A stretch of DNA of 64,000 nt from Ochrobactrum quorumnocens (GCF_002278035.1 NZ_CP022603.1:1369501-1433500), one strand, 5' to 3'; shown: positions 45,473-54,180, counted from the first letter of the stretch. The notes: a model not told the origin generated them from the letters alone. Made by a program: numbers and translations.

Positions 45473-46074
45473 GCGCGAAGGAACGTCCACAGGACGAGCG
45501 GGAAGCACTCGCTGCGCTTCAAGCCCGGCAGGGAAAAGGCGCTCGATACGATTCACCCGCTTCACCGGCTGCCGAGCTTCTGTTGGCGCGCCGAGGAGCA
45601 GCCTACTTCGCTCGCAAACTCAACGAACTTGACGATATAGCGCTCGACGGCGGTTCGTCCCTGAACGGGGTTGGTCGTCGGTTGATTGTCGCCCGTGTCG
45701 GGTACGAGGCCCGCGCCATGGCGCGTATCGCGGAAGCTGCGCGCGAAGGACACGGGGAAGAAAGTCTTGGCGATCCCGAACAGGAGCCCGATGACGAGAT
45801 CCTCGGTACCTGCCTTCCGGCGCACGCGTTGCGCTATCTCTTCGAGCATGCGCAGGCCCATCTCAATGTCGAATGGCGCGACCTGACGGATGCGGCATGG
45901 GACCATACAGTCGTTTCGCTGAAGGGCCGCCGGGTGACGCCGAGGCAGACGGTTCGCGAACGAGCCGTCACGCTTTGGCTCAGTGCCGTGGCCCTTGGGA
46001 ATGGCGGCCGATTAAGCGACATCCCGGGCGAGATCCGGCCAGCGAGCATCAGTACGAACGATCAACAGAGCTAA
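45469..46074 (+). CDS. MDMPI_N-like protein (DinB fold), metal ligands lost
   Basis: A 201-residue protein resembling the N-terminal domain of mycothiol-dependent maleylpyruvate isomerase: LIVARVGYEARAMARIAEAA, then CLPAHALRYLFEHAQAHLNV with EWRDLTDAAWDHTV, and LSAVALGNGGRLSDIP. In active enzymes the equivalent places read H-x-x-x-H and REVWVHAVDLG; here the His residues are replaced (LIVAR, WLSAVALG), so the zinc site is incomplete. The SCP2-like C-terminal domain is absent. A glutathione-type maleylpyruvate isomerase is encoded two genes downstream and can do the reaction. This protein may be a structural or regulatory partner, or vestigial. The start overlaps the gentisate dioxygenase stop. 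Confidence 0.65.
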   Translation: MSAKERPQDEREALAALQARQGKGARYDSPASPAAELLLARRGAAYFARKLNELDDIALDGGSSLNGVGRRLIVARVGYEARAMARIAEAAREGHGEESLGDPEQEPDDEILGTCLPAHALRYLFEHAQAHLNVEWRDLTDAAWDHTVVSLKGRRVTPRQTVRERAVTLWLSAVALGNGGRLSDIPGEIRPASISTNDQQS

Positions 46075-46132
46075 TCGCGCCTCGGCGAGCAATTCCATGG
46101 CGTCGCGTGGGCGACCAGACAGGAGAACATCA

Positions 46133-46837
46133 ATGACGTCCCGCAAACTGTTTCCGTCTCCGGCATTTCCCTCCATCGCGGTCCTTGGCGAAGAAGCGAC
46201 CTATCCCGTTCATCGCATTTTCTGTGTTGGCCGCAACTATGCAGAGCATGCCACAGAAATGGGCGTGGAGGTCGACCGCGAGGCGCCCTTCTACTTCCTG
46301 AAGTCGCCACTTTCGGTCGTGAGAAGTGGGCTGACTCTACCCTATCCGCCGGGTACCGCAAATTTCCATTATGAGATGGAACTGGTGGTCGCCATCGGTG
46401 GGCCAGCCTTCCGTCTCCGTACGGACGAGACCGCGCCTGTCATCTACGGCTATGCTGCTGGGCTCGACATGACGCGCCGCGATCTGCAGCTTGATGCGCG
46501 CGCCAAGGGCCGGCCGTGGGATCTCGGCAAGGATTTTGAACAGTCGGCGGTGGTGTCGGACATCGTCAAGGCGGCGGATTTCAGTGCTGTCGGAAAACAG
46601 CGCATCCGTCTTGAGGTGGATGGCGCCATTCGCCAGAATGCGCGTCTATCCGATCTTGTCTGGTCCGTGCCCGAAATCATCGCGCATCTGTCGGGCTTCT
46701 ACCATCTTGATGCCGGCGACCTGATCTTCACAGGTACGCCTGCAGGCGTCGGCGCGGTCATGCCGGGCAATGTCGTCGTCGGGGAAATCGAGGGTCTTCC
46801 CCCTGTATCCCTGACAATCGGGGAGGCCGAAGCATGA
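46133..46837 (+). CDS. Fumarylpyruvate hydrolase (FAH family)
   Basis: A 234-residue FAH-superfamily hydrolase. IFCVGRNYAEHATEMG and FYFLKSP are N-terminal hallmarks; metal ligands are in FHYEMELVV (Glu-x-Glu) and GYAAGLDMTRRDLQ (Asp), and LIFTGTPAGVGAV is the C-terminal signature. It cleaves fumarylpyruvate into fumarate and pyruvate, the last step of the gentisate pathway. AGGAGAA precedes the ATG at 46133. The stop overlaps the start of the isomerase gene (ATGA), so the two last steps are coupled. Confidence 0.92.
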   Translation: MTSRKLFPSPAFPSIAVLGEEATYPVHRIFCVGRNYAEHATEMGVEVDREAPFYFLKSPLSVVRSGLTLPYPPGTANFHYEMELVVAIGGPAFRLRTDETAPVIYGYAAGLDMTRRDLQLDARAKGRPWDLGKDFEQSAVVSDIVKAADFSAVGKQRIRLEVDGAIRQNARLSDLVWSVPEIIAHLSGFYHLDAGDLIFTGTPAGVGAVMPGNVVVGEIEGLPPVSLTIGEAEA

Positions 46838-47478
46838 TTCTGCACGGCTACTTCCGCAGCTCAGCAGCCTATCGCTGCCGCATCGCCTGCAACCTCAAAG
46901 GCGTTTCATACGACGCCGTTTCCGTCCATCTGCGGCGAGGCGGCGGCGAACAGAATGCGCCGTCTTACCGCACACTCAATCCTCAAGCCCTCGTGCCGGC
47001 TCTTGAGGTCGACAGCACAGTTCTTACGCAATCGCTCGCGATTGTCGAATGGCTGGATGAAACTGTTCCCGAGCCACCGCTCCTGCCGGCGGATGCGATT
47101 GGTCGCGCCCAGGTCCGAGCCTTCGCGCTGGCGATCGCCTGCGATATCCATCCGCTGCAGAATCTGCGGGTGCTGGATTACCTGAGGACAGAACTCGGTC
47201 AGCCGCAGGAAGGACTCGACGCCTGGTGTCGCCGGTGGATCGGCGACGGGCTTGCCGCTTGCGAAGCTCTGCTGACAAAGACAGATAGAGCCGGGTCTTT
47301 TGCTTTTGGCGCCCGCCCGAGCCTCGCGGACATCTGCCTTGTCCCGCAACTTTATTCCGCAAACCGCTTCGGCGTCGACCTCTCGGCCATGCCGCGGCTC
47401 GTCGAAATTGGGCATGCCTGCGATGCGTTGCCGGCCTTTGTGTCCGCGCATCCGTCCCGTCAACCCGACAGCGAATGA
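46834..47478 (+). CDS. Glutathione-dependent maleylpyruvate isomerase (zeta-class GST)
   Basis: A 214-residue zeta-class GST fold protein. The N-terminal active-site motif is FRSSAAYRCRIACNLKG (SSAxYR type), NPQALVPALEVD holds the cis-Pro, and IHPLQNLRVL plus PSLADICLVPQLYSANRFGV are C-terminal family features. It isomerises maleylpyruvate to fumarylpyruvate with glutathione. The overlap with the FAH-family gene and place in the gentisate cluster favour maleylpyruvate over maleylacetoacetate as substrate. Confidence 0.9.
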   Translation: MILHGYFRSSAAYRCRIACNLKGVSYDAVSVHLRRGGGEQNAPSYRTLNPQALVPALEVDSTVLTQSLAIVEWLDETVPEPPLLPADAIGRAQVRAFALAIACDIHPLQNLRVLDYLRTELGQPQEGLDAWCRRWIGDGLAACEALLTKTDRAGSFAFGARPSLADICLVPQLYSANRFGVDLSAMPRLVEIGHACDALPAFVSAHPSRQPDSE

Positions 47479-47528
47479 AGAGAACTACACCCGTTGCGAA
47501 CGCACGGACTGCTTGTGGAGGAAACATC

Positions 47529-48740
47529 ATGTCCAAACAGCTTCCCATAATCATCGCCGGAGGCGGCATTGGCGGCCTTGCAGCGGCCTTAGGCCTCGCC
47601 CGCAAAGGGTATCGCTCCATCGTTCTGGAGAAGGCGCCACAACTCGGCGAAATCGGCGCAGGTATCCAGCTTGGGCCAAATGCCTTCCACGCTTTCGATT
47701 ATCTCGGCGTCGGCGACATGGCGCGGCGCATGGCTGTGTACATAGACAGCCTGCGCTTCATGGATGCCATGACCGGCGAAGAAGTCACGCGCATCCCGCT
47801 CGACGATACGTTTCGCACACGCTTTGGAAACCCCTACGCAGTCGTCCATCGTGGCGAACTCTTCGGTGTCTTTCTGAGGGCTTGCAAGGAAAACCCGCTG
47901 ATTGAGTTGTGCGTCGGCTCCGAGGTGAAGACCTATGATCAGGATGGCTCCAGCGTCACAGCATTCTTGGCCAATGGCGAAACGGTTGTCGGCAGGGCTC
48001 TGATCGGGGCCGATGGGCTCTGGTCGAACATACGCCGCAAGCTTGTCGGAGACGGCGCCCCTCGTGTTTCAGGGCATACCACTTATCGCTCCGTCATTCC
48101 GATCGAGGAGATGCCAGAGGACCTGCGTTGGAACGCGGCAACACTTTGGGCCGGCCCCAAATGCCATATCGTGCACTATCCTCTTTCCGGTTGGAAAACC
48201 TTCAATCTGGTGGTGACATATCACAACGACGCAGCGGAACCGGTCGCGGGCCTGCCGGTCACGAAGGAAGAGGTTGCCAAAGGTTTCGCGCATGTGGCTC
48301 CGGTCGCTCGTCAGGTCATCGAGCGCGGCAAAGACTGGAAGCTCTGGGTTCTTTGTGACCGAGACCCCGTGTCGAATTGGGTTGATGAGCGAGTTGCACT
48401 GCTGGGGGATGCGGCACATCCGATGCTGCAATATTTTGCCCAGGGAGCGTGCATGGCGATGGAGGACGCCGTCTGCCTTTCGGCGGAGCTAGAGGGAAAT
48501 GAAGTGAGCATCGAAAGCGCTCTGCTCGCCTATAACTCGAAGCGAGCACTTCGCACGGCTCGCGTTCAGCTTCAATCACGCGAGATTGGTCAACACATCT
48601 ATCATCCATCTGGCGCCCATGCGCGGCTTCGCAATGCGATGATGAGCGCGAAAACCGCAGATGACTGGTATGATTCAGTGGCGTGGCTTTACGGGACCAC
48701 AGGTCTCGAAGGAGCGGTCTCGTCAGAGCTCATGAAGTAG
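47529..48740 (+). CDS. 3-Hydroxybenzoate 6-hydroxylase-like FAD monooxygenase
   Basis: A 403-residue flavoprotein hydroxylase. The dinucleotide motif is IAGGGIGGLAAALGLARKG (residues 8-26), the DG motif is ALIGADGLWSNIRRKL, and the GD motif ALLGDAAHPMLQYFAQGACM with MEDAVCLS. It adds a hydroxyl para to the existing one of 3-hydroxybenzoate, giving gentisate, using NADH and oxygen. The ATG at 47529 follows GGAGGAAAC. It is the last gene of the enzyme block, followed by 264 bases and the TRAP transporter genes. Salicylate 5-hydroxylase-type activity is less likely because those enzymes are Rieske systems. Confidence 0.88.
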   Translation: MSKQLPIIIAGGGIGGLAAALGLARKGYRSIVLEKAPQLGEIGAGIQLGPNAFHAFDYLGVGDMARRMAVYIDSLRFMDAMTGEEVTRIPLDDTFRTRFGNPYAVVHRGELFGVFLRACKENPLIELCVGSEVKTYDQDGSSVTAFLANGETVVGRALIGADGLWSNIRRKLVGDGAPRVSGHTTYRSVIPIEEMPEDLRWNAATLWAGPKCHIVHYPLSGWKTFNLVVTYHNDAAEPVAGLPVTKEEVAKGFAHVAPVARQVIERGKDWKLWVLCDRDPVSNWVDERVALLGDAAHPMLQYFAQGACMAMEDAVCLSAELEGNEVSIESALLAYNSKRALRTARVQLQSREIGQHIYHPSGAHARLRNAMMSAKTADDWYDSVAWLYGTTGLEGAVSSELMK

Positions 48741-49004
48741 TTGCTCTGCCCAACTGGGGGTGCCCGATTTTACTGTCTCAATCCAGACACTCAGGAGCTG
48801 GAGAATCTGGTCGAATATCTCCAGCCAGTGCGGGTCATTTGTGATGCGACCAGCCAACCTACTCACCAATTTTGTGGCTTCTATGTTGACCCATAGTCCA
48901 TAGGGTATGCGTCTAAGAGGAATAATATATTTTTCTTTATGAGGCGGGCGGCCTATTCATCGCCATACGGTCGGAGGATAGGGCCGAACAAGGGAGGAAA
49001 ACCA

Positions 49005-49985
49005 ATGCGTCATCTGCTGTGCGCTGCAATAGCGCTTGCAATACTGTCGTCTCTCTCCGTCATTGCGAGGGCGGAAGTGGTGGTCTTGCGCGCTATATCT
49101 GCATTTCCAGTGAACCTTGAGTTCACCAAACAGTTTCAAAAATTTATCGACCGAGTGAACGAGAACGGTAAGGGTGTGGTCTCGATCCAACTCGTGGGCG
49201 GCCCCGAAGTGATACCGCCGCAACAGCAGGATACGGCGCTGCGTAACGGGGTCTTTGATATCCAGATGGGGCCTGCGTCCTACTATAACGGCACAGTGCC
49301 AGAGGCCGACGCACTTTTCGGCGCGACCGTCGATCCTGTGGAAGCGCGCAGAAACGGCGCGACGGATCTGTTGAACCAGATATGGCGCAAAAAATTGAAT
49401 ACCGAATTCATTGGTTGGCAAAGTGGCAATGTCCCATTCTACATCTATCTCGTGGATAAGCCGAAGTTGGCCGAAAATGGCACTCTCGACCTTTCCGGCA
49501 TCCAGATGCGTTCGACGCCGGCATATCGCGAATGGTTCGAAGTGTTGGGAGGTAACAATGTCATGTTGCAGACTTCGGACATGTTCACGGCTCTTGAGCG
49601 CGGAGTCGTAAAAGGCCTTGGCTGGCCTGCGATCAGCTTCACTGATATCGGCGTCCACAAGTTTTTAAAGTATCGCGTTGCTCCTCCGGTCTGGCAGCTT
49701 GACCTCGTTATCATGATGAATTCCGCAAAATGGGATGGGCTGTCCGAGGAAGCCAGGAACATTATTTCCACCGCGGCGATCGAGCACGAAAAGCAGTCAC
49801 AGAAGGACTTCGCGGCCATCGCCAAGAGAGAGCTGAAGATTCTTCAGGACGCCGGTGTGCAGACCGTCGAAATGCCTGACCCGGCTATGCACCGGAGGAT
49901 CGCGCATGATCTTGTCTGGAAGCGGTTGGAGGAACGAGACGCGACCAATGCCGCCGCTCTGAAAGAGAAGCTATATCAAGACTAG
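49005..49985 (+). CDS. TRAP transporter substrate-binding protein (DctP type)
   Basis: A 326-residue periplasmic binding protein with signal peptide (MRHLLCAAIALAILSSLSVI...ARA). The family pattern is visible in QKFIDRVNENGKGVVSIQ, PSYYNG-like ASYYNGTVPEAD, and the substrate-carboxylate Arg region IQMRSTPAYREWFEVLG. GGGAGGAAAACC precedes the ATG at 49005. It captures an acidic substrate for the DctQM permease encoded downstream. With a gentisate pathway alongside, an aromatic acid is a reasonable ligand, but this is inference. The 264-base gap before it may hold its own promoter. Confidence 0.88.
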   Translation: MRHLLCAAIALAILSSLSVIARAEVVVLRAISAFPVNLEFTKQFQKFIDRVNENGKGVVSIQLVGGPEVIPPQQQDTALRNGVFDIQMGPASYYNGTVPEADALFGATVDPVEARRNGATDLLNQIWRKKLNTEFIGWQSGNVPFYIYLVDKPKLAENGTLDLSGIQMRSTPAYREWFEVLGGNNVMLQTSDMFTALERGVVKGLGWPAISFTDIGVHKFLKYRVAPPVWQLDLVIMMNSAKWDGLSEEARNIISTAAIEHEKQSQKDFAAIAKRELKILQDAGVQTVEMPDPAMHRRIAHDLVWKRLEERDATNAAALKEKLYQD

Positions 49986-50014
49986 ACCGACATCAGGGCG
50001 GAGGAAAAGTTGTC

Positions 50015-50539
50015 ATGTCCAAAATTTTGCGAAGCTTCACGAGGGTCTATGACGGGCTGGTGTATTCGATGGCGTGGCTTGCCGGTGCAGTCATTGGCGG
50101 GACGTTTCTGGCGATCATAGTTGACGTCTTGTTGCGTAATGCAGGCCTGAAGACACCCGCCTGGACGAGCGCGTTCTCTGAATATGCCATGCTCGTGGCC
50201 GCTATGGCCGCCGCACCACTTGTCATCCGTGAGCGCGGGCACGTTTGGGTTGAGGTCATCACAACCGTCACAGGGCCGCGCTTCCAACGGGTGCTGGGTC
50301 TGATGGTGTTGGTGCTATGCATCTCTATCTCGCTGGTGATGGCCTGGTACGCTACAGTAATGGCGTTCGACGCCGGTATTCGTGGAGAGGTCGATATCCG
50401 CTCGATCATTATGCCGCGCTGGTTTCTCTATTCGGTGCTCGCGGTGGGCTTCACCTTGTGCGCGACAGAATTTGCCAGATTCATCGTCCGCGGCGAAGAT
50501 ATGTACGCCCGATCGTCGCTGCCGCAGGGAGGTTCGTGA
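50015..50539 (+). CDS. TRAP transporter small permease (DctQ type)
   Basis: A 174-residue membrane protein with four predicted helices: residues about 15-40 (WLAGAVIGGTFLAIIVDVLL), 50-75, 90-115 (VLGLMVLVLCISISLVMAWY) and 130-155. The pattern VIRERGHVWVEVI is a DctQ hallmark. GGAGGAAAAG precedes the ATG. It links the binding protein to the DctM subunit. Its stop overlaps the start of the next gene (TGATG). Confidence 0.88.
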   Translation: MSKILRSFTRVYDGLVYSMAWLAGAVIGGTFLAIIVDVLLRNAGLKTPAWTSAFSEYAMLVAAMAAAPLVIRERGHVWVEVITTVTGPRFQRVLGLMVLVLCISISLVMAWYATVMAFDAGIRGEVDIRSIIMPRWFLYSVLAVGFTLCATEFARFIVRGEDMYARSSLPQGGS

Positions 50540-51852
50540 TGCCCTGGTACGAAGCTGGTGGCTTGCTCATCGGGACTATCCTCATCTTCATGGCCTTGCG
50601 GATGCCCGTAGCCATGGCATTCCTCACTGCAAATCTGGTCGGAGCCCTCATCTTTATTGGCGGCGAGGTCGCAATTATGCAACTTGTCGCAAATGCGACA
50701 ACATCGGTAACCACCTTCACGCTTGTGCCAGTACCGCTTTTCCTCCTGATGGGGGAGTTGTTCTTTCATACCGGTGTGGCTTTGCGTGTGTTTGACGCAA
50801 TCGACCGCCTATTGGGGCGGATTCCCGGACGGCTTTCCTATCTGACGGTAGGAGGCGGGACGTTGTTTGCGGCACTGTCCGGTTCGAGCATAGCCAACAT
50901 TGCGATGCTCGGATCGACACTGTTGCCACAGATGGAGGCTCGCCGATACAAACCAGTTTTGTCGGTGGGGCCAATTATCGCAACTGGCGGCCTCGCGATC
51001 ATGATCCCTCCATCAGCGCTTGGTGTCCTGCTCGGCAGCATCGCCCAAATCGACATCGGCAAGCTCCTGATCGCCGGGATCGTGCCTGGGTTGCTGTTGG
51101 CTTCCGCTTACGTCGCCATCATTGCATATTGCACATGGCGGGATCCGGAGGCGGCACCGCGCTACCCCGTTGAGCCCTTGCCACTTGCTTCCAAGCTGCG
51201 CCTTGCAGCGACAAATGTGCTGCCGATGGCGAGCGTAATCTTCATGGTTGTCGGATTAATCATCTATGGTATTGCGACCCCCTCCGAAGCGGCTGCCTTC
51301 GGCGTCCTCGGCGTTTTGATCCTGGCACTCCTCTTTCGTTCATTGACATGGGAAAGCGTACGCAAATCCCTGCTGGGAACGGTCAGAGTCACCGGCATGG
51401 TCTTTCTGATCATCGTGGGTGCGTCCACCTTCAGCCAGATGCTCGCTCTTTCGGGCGCTTCGAGCGGACTGATCAGTTGGGTGACGACGCTTTCTTTTCA
51501 TCCACTGTGGGTTTTGGCCGGCATGCTGATGATCGTATTTGTGCTCGGCATGCTCATGGAATCGGTTTCGATTATAATGCTGGTTGCCCCAATCTTCTTT
51601 CCGCTGGCTGCCGGGCTCGGGTATGACGCCATTTGGCTGGCAATCCTGATACTCCTGATGTTGGAGATCAGCTTGGCCACACCACCATTCGGCATCGGTC
51701 TGTTCGTGCTGGCAGGCGTTGCTCCGCGCGGTGTTACGCTTTCAACCATTGTGCGAGCATCCTTGCCCTACATCATTGCGGCGTTGCTGATCGCCTGCCT
51801 TCTTATCGCCTTTCCCCAATTGGTGACGTTCTTGCCGGGCCTCATGGGTTAA
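50539..51852 (+). CDS. TRAP transporter large permease (DctM type)
   Basis: A 437-residue membrane protein with about twelve helices. PVPLFLLMGELFFHTGVALR, FAALSGSSIANIAMLGSTLL with LPQMEARRYK, GGLAIMIPPSALGVLLGSIA and SLATPPFGIGLFVLAGVAPR are DctM family signatures. It performs sodium-coupled uptake driven by the DctP/DctQ partners. It ends the island gene set; 66 bases later the partial IS6 copy begins. Confidence 0.92.
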   Translation: MPWYEAGGLLIGTILIFMALRMPVAMAFLTANLVGALIFIGGEVAIMQLVANATTSVTTFTLVPVPLFLLMGELFFHTGVALRVFDAIDRLLGRIPGRLSYLTVGGGTLFAALSGSSIANIAMLGSTLLPQMEARRYKPVLSVGPIIATGGLAIMIPPSALGVLLGSIAQIDIGKLLIAGIVPGLLLASAYVAIIAYCTWRDPEAAPRYPVEPLPLASKLRLAATNVLPMASVIFMVVGLIIYGIATPSEAAAFGVLGVLILALLFRSLTWESVRKSLLGTVRVTGMVFLIIVGASTFSQMLALSGASSGLISWVTTLSFHPLWVLAGMLMIVFVLGMLMESVSIIMLVAPIFFPLAAGLGYDAIWLAILILLMLEISLATPPFGIGLFVLAGVAPRGVTLSTIVRASLPYIIAALLIACLLIAFPQLVTFLPGLMG

Positions 51853-51917
51853 TGCACATGGGTGCATCCCTCCGTTGCAGACCGCTACGGCTTACATGCA
51901 AGGGAAAATGTGCTGCC

Positions 51918-52128
51918 GGTGGCGTCGCCTTCCCGGGAAAAGGGGTACGATAGTGCCATCGGCGTGAATTTTCAGGCGTCGATCAACAAGGAGATGTCTC
52001 TCAAGGTTGTGATGGCGTCAGCACGAAGCTTTCGATGGTCCTCTGCGGTGAGATGCTTTCTGTGAAGAAGGAAGAGATTGGCGATTGGGCCATGGGTCGA
52101 GACGAAACGCTGGCATTGGCGTGCCGAT
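51918..52128 (-). mobile_element. Partial IS6-family element (one end), same orientation as the 34.8 kb copy
   Basis: Starts with the IS end GGTGGCGTCGCCTT and follows the 34836-35046 sequence with scattered substitutions (for example agatgtctctcaaggttgtg versus agatgtctctccaggttgtg), then stops matching near 52128. It contains only the 3' end of the transposase (FVSTHGPIANLFLLHRKHLT in one frame). The rest of the element is missing and the interrupted abiEi gene follows. Confidence 0.85.
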
Positions 52129-52433
52129 GGGTATGCCTTCGCAAAGAGAGAGAGCCCGCCCCGCCGACATGGAGTTTGTGCTGCATGAGCCATACGGCCG
52201 AGAGCAGGGTAATCTTCCAGCCGATGACGGCTTCTGGATTGGCGTCCGATGAGAAAGGGCGGCGGTACACGCCCGATGTGACAGGTTCGAGCCAGCCTTG
52301 TTTGATGTAGCCTGAGACGGATTGCCGGGAGATCGTGTGACGTCTCATCCACCCCATGTCCACCAGGAAACCGGGGGGACTTGCTGAAGGAGCTGTTTTG
52401 CTTTGTCTCTGACTGTCTGCTCATGTTTGACAT
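52129..52433 (-). pseudogene. AbiEi-type antitoxin, truncated by the IS fragment and frameshifted
   Basis: On the minus strand the readable segments are MSRQSETKQ, then in another frame GFLVDMGWMRRH-like sequence, then RQSVSGYIKQGWLEPVTSGV and YRRPFSSDANPEAVIGWKIT with a continuation to KLHVGGAG, which match the N-terminal HTH domain of type IV AbiEi antitoxins. One-base losses in an A run (about 52400) and a C run (about 52373) break the frame, and the gene stops matching at the IS junction at 52129. No AbiEii toxin gene remains. Confidence 0.68.
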
Positions 52434-52566
52434 TATGGGCACAGGTTGAAAGCGAGCGCGACCGATGCTTTACAGAATCGCCATTTTGTCAACTCATGTC
52501 TGACTGTCAGCGTTGATTTCAAAGTCAAGCGGGCAGCGTGCCCTCATCTTGGCTGGCGATTGGCCG

Positions 52567-52595
52567 AAAAAAAAGGCCATCGGAAAACCGAGGCC
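52567..52595 (-). terminator. Strong rho-independent terminator, leftward
   Basis: On the minus strand GGCC-T-CGG, loop TTTT, CCG-AT-GGCC, then eight T. It has no intact gene upstream in that direction now, which suggests a lost gene between here and the LysR remnant. Confidence 0.65.
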
Positions 52596-52661
52596 CTTGA
52601 AGTGTGAAGGTCAAAAACCTCCAGAGGGGAACAGCTGATGCGATGGAACTGGGAGGGTCGA

Positions 52662-53156
52662 CATAGCGGCGGAAGGACTGGACTTTGCGATCCCTTTTGG
52701 TGACGGGCGCTGGCATGGAACACAGGCCTTCAAATTGTTTGAGGCCCCGTTTTCAGCATTATGTTTGGCTGATATCGCACTTACCCTTCATGAACCGACT
52801 GACGTTGCGTCTCACACACTGTTGCGCAGTTATCGTCCTGACGAATGGGGACGGTGGTTCGAGGCGCGAAAGCACCTCAATCCCGATCTGTTGATAATGC
52901 TGTAGTCTTTGATTATTCGATTGTCGGAATGGAGGCGACTTTGCAAGGCGCTGGAATTGCTTTAGCACCTCCGCTGCTGTTTTCACTCTTGTTTACATCG
53001 GGCTTGATCGAACAACCCTTAGATATTTCCATCAGATTAGGTGCCTATTGGCTTACCAAACTGCAATCTCGTGAAATGAGGTCGTCCATGCAGGCTTTTT
53101 CAGATTGGATATTTTCCCAGATAGCAGCGCAGCACATGGGAGAAAACATTTCCTGA
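52662..53156 (+). pseudogene. LysR (GcvA-like) regulator, effector-domain remnant
   Basis: Plus-strand sequence reads LDFAIPFGDGRWHGTQAFKL, FEAPFSALCLADIAL, then RSYRPDEWGRWFEARKHLNP before an interruption near 52900, and continues GMEATLQGAGIALAPPLLFS and RLGAYWLTKLQSREMRSSMQ with AFSDWIF to a stop at 53156. This is the effector domain of a GcvA-type LysR regulator. The whole DNA-binding N-terminus is gone. A clear remnant. Confidence 0.72.
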
Positions 53157-53367
53157 CAAACGTTCTTATCGTTTTGAAAGCCCCATTGGGTACGAGAGAC
53201 GGAGCACCTCCGTTCATGCGCTTAGCCAACGCACAGCCACTCAACATTAGTTGAATGTGAAGTGGTGAGAAGTTCAGTCGCCACCCCGTGGTTTGATGTG
53301 ACCGCAGCTTCGTTAACCGACTTGCTGCCGTCACATCCGCGTGATAGTTGCGTCTCCTGCAAATTCT

Positions 53368-53471
53368 AAAGCATGTCACCCCAAAATGGGAACCGGTTTT
53401 GGGATAAAGATATGCTTTAAAACAAAGACTTAAAGCGTGTCATGCGGGTATGATGAGATGCGACACGCTTT
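53368..53471. repeat. Two adjacent intergenic palindromes
   Basis: aaagcatgtc...atatgcttt (53368-53419) and aaagcgtgtc / gacacgcttt (53432-53441 and 53462-53471). They belong to the short mosaic repeat type seen several times to the right. The second one lies directly before the ribosome site of the UPF0114 gene. Confidence 0.6.
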
Positions 53472-53482
53472 AGGAGCACGCC

Positions 53483-54004
53483 ATGGAACGACTGATCGAA
53501 CGCAGCCTTTTCGCCAGTCGCTGGCTGATGGCACCCATGTATGTTGGCCTCGCTTTGGCGCTGGTCATTCTGGTGTGGGTTTTCATGGTCGAGCTATGGC
53601 ATTTAGCTTTGATTATCCCGTCAATGACGGTCAATGATGCGGTTCTTGGTGTGCTGGCTCTGATAGATCTCAGCCTTGCGGCCAATCTCCTCTTGATCGT
53701 GATTTTCGCAGGCTATGAAAATTTCGTCAGCCGCATGGATCTGGCCGATCACAAGGACCGACCAGAGTGGCAAGGCGAAGTGGATTTCTCGGCGCTCAAG
53801 CTGAAGCTTGTTGCTTCAATCGTTGCGATTTCCGGTATCCACCTTCTCAAGGTCTTCATGGACGTCGCCAAATACTCCGCCGATCACATCAAGTGGATGG
53901 TCATCATTCATCTGGTTTTCGTGATTTCGGGCGTGCTTCTGGCGGCCATGGACTGGATCGCCAATCACGGCAAGACGCTCAAGAAATCCAAAGTTCAGTC
54001 TTAG
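53483..54004 (+). CDS. UPF0114 (YqhA-like) inner-membrane protein
   Basis: A 173-residue protein with four predicted helices: residues about 15-40 (MYVGLALALVILVWVFMVEL), 55-80 (VLGVLALIDLSLAANLLLIV), 107-125 and 137-155. The phrases ERLIERSLFASRWLMAP, GYENFVSRMD and LKLKLVASIVAISGIHLLK are those of the UPF0114 family. AGGAG precedes the ATG. Function unknown in the family. Its TAG stop lies at the first bases of a mosaic repeat (TTAGAGCGCC), so the repeat seems to supply the stop codon. Confidence 0.9.
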   Translation: MERLIERSLFASRWLMAPMYVGLALALVILVWVFMVELWHLALIIPSMTVNDAVLGVLALIDLSLAANLLLIVIFAGYENFVSRMDLADHKDRPEWQGEVDFSALKLKLVASIVAISGIHLLKVFMDVAKYSADHIKWMVIIHLVFVISGVLLAAMDWIANHGKTLKKSKVQS

Positions 54005-54180
54005 AGCGCCGTGCGCTCTCTTGGGCGCACAAAGGTCGCTCTAACAGATTAAATTTACTGAATAATTTTACCTTACAGCGGTTCCAGTTAAGACTGAATC
54101 GTTGGAACCGCTGTAATTAATTGTTTTTACGCATTATCCTACGCAAGACCGCTACGCACTTTTTGCTGGAAATGCTTTAA
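54002..54180. repeat. Mosaic repeat cluster after the UPF0114 gene
   Basis: Three units: tagagcg...cgctcta (54002-54043), acagcggttcca / tggaaccgctgt (54075-54086 and 54103-54114), and gcattatcctacgcaagacc...tgctggaaatgcttt (54131-54180). The same units recur around kdpC. Confidence 0.65.

Noticed and set aside
48880..48905. acccatagtccatagggt considered as an operator of the TRAP transporter genes.
   Set aside because: Symmetry is poor beyond the outer four bases, and no second copy was seen in front of the other island genes.
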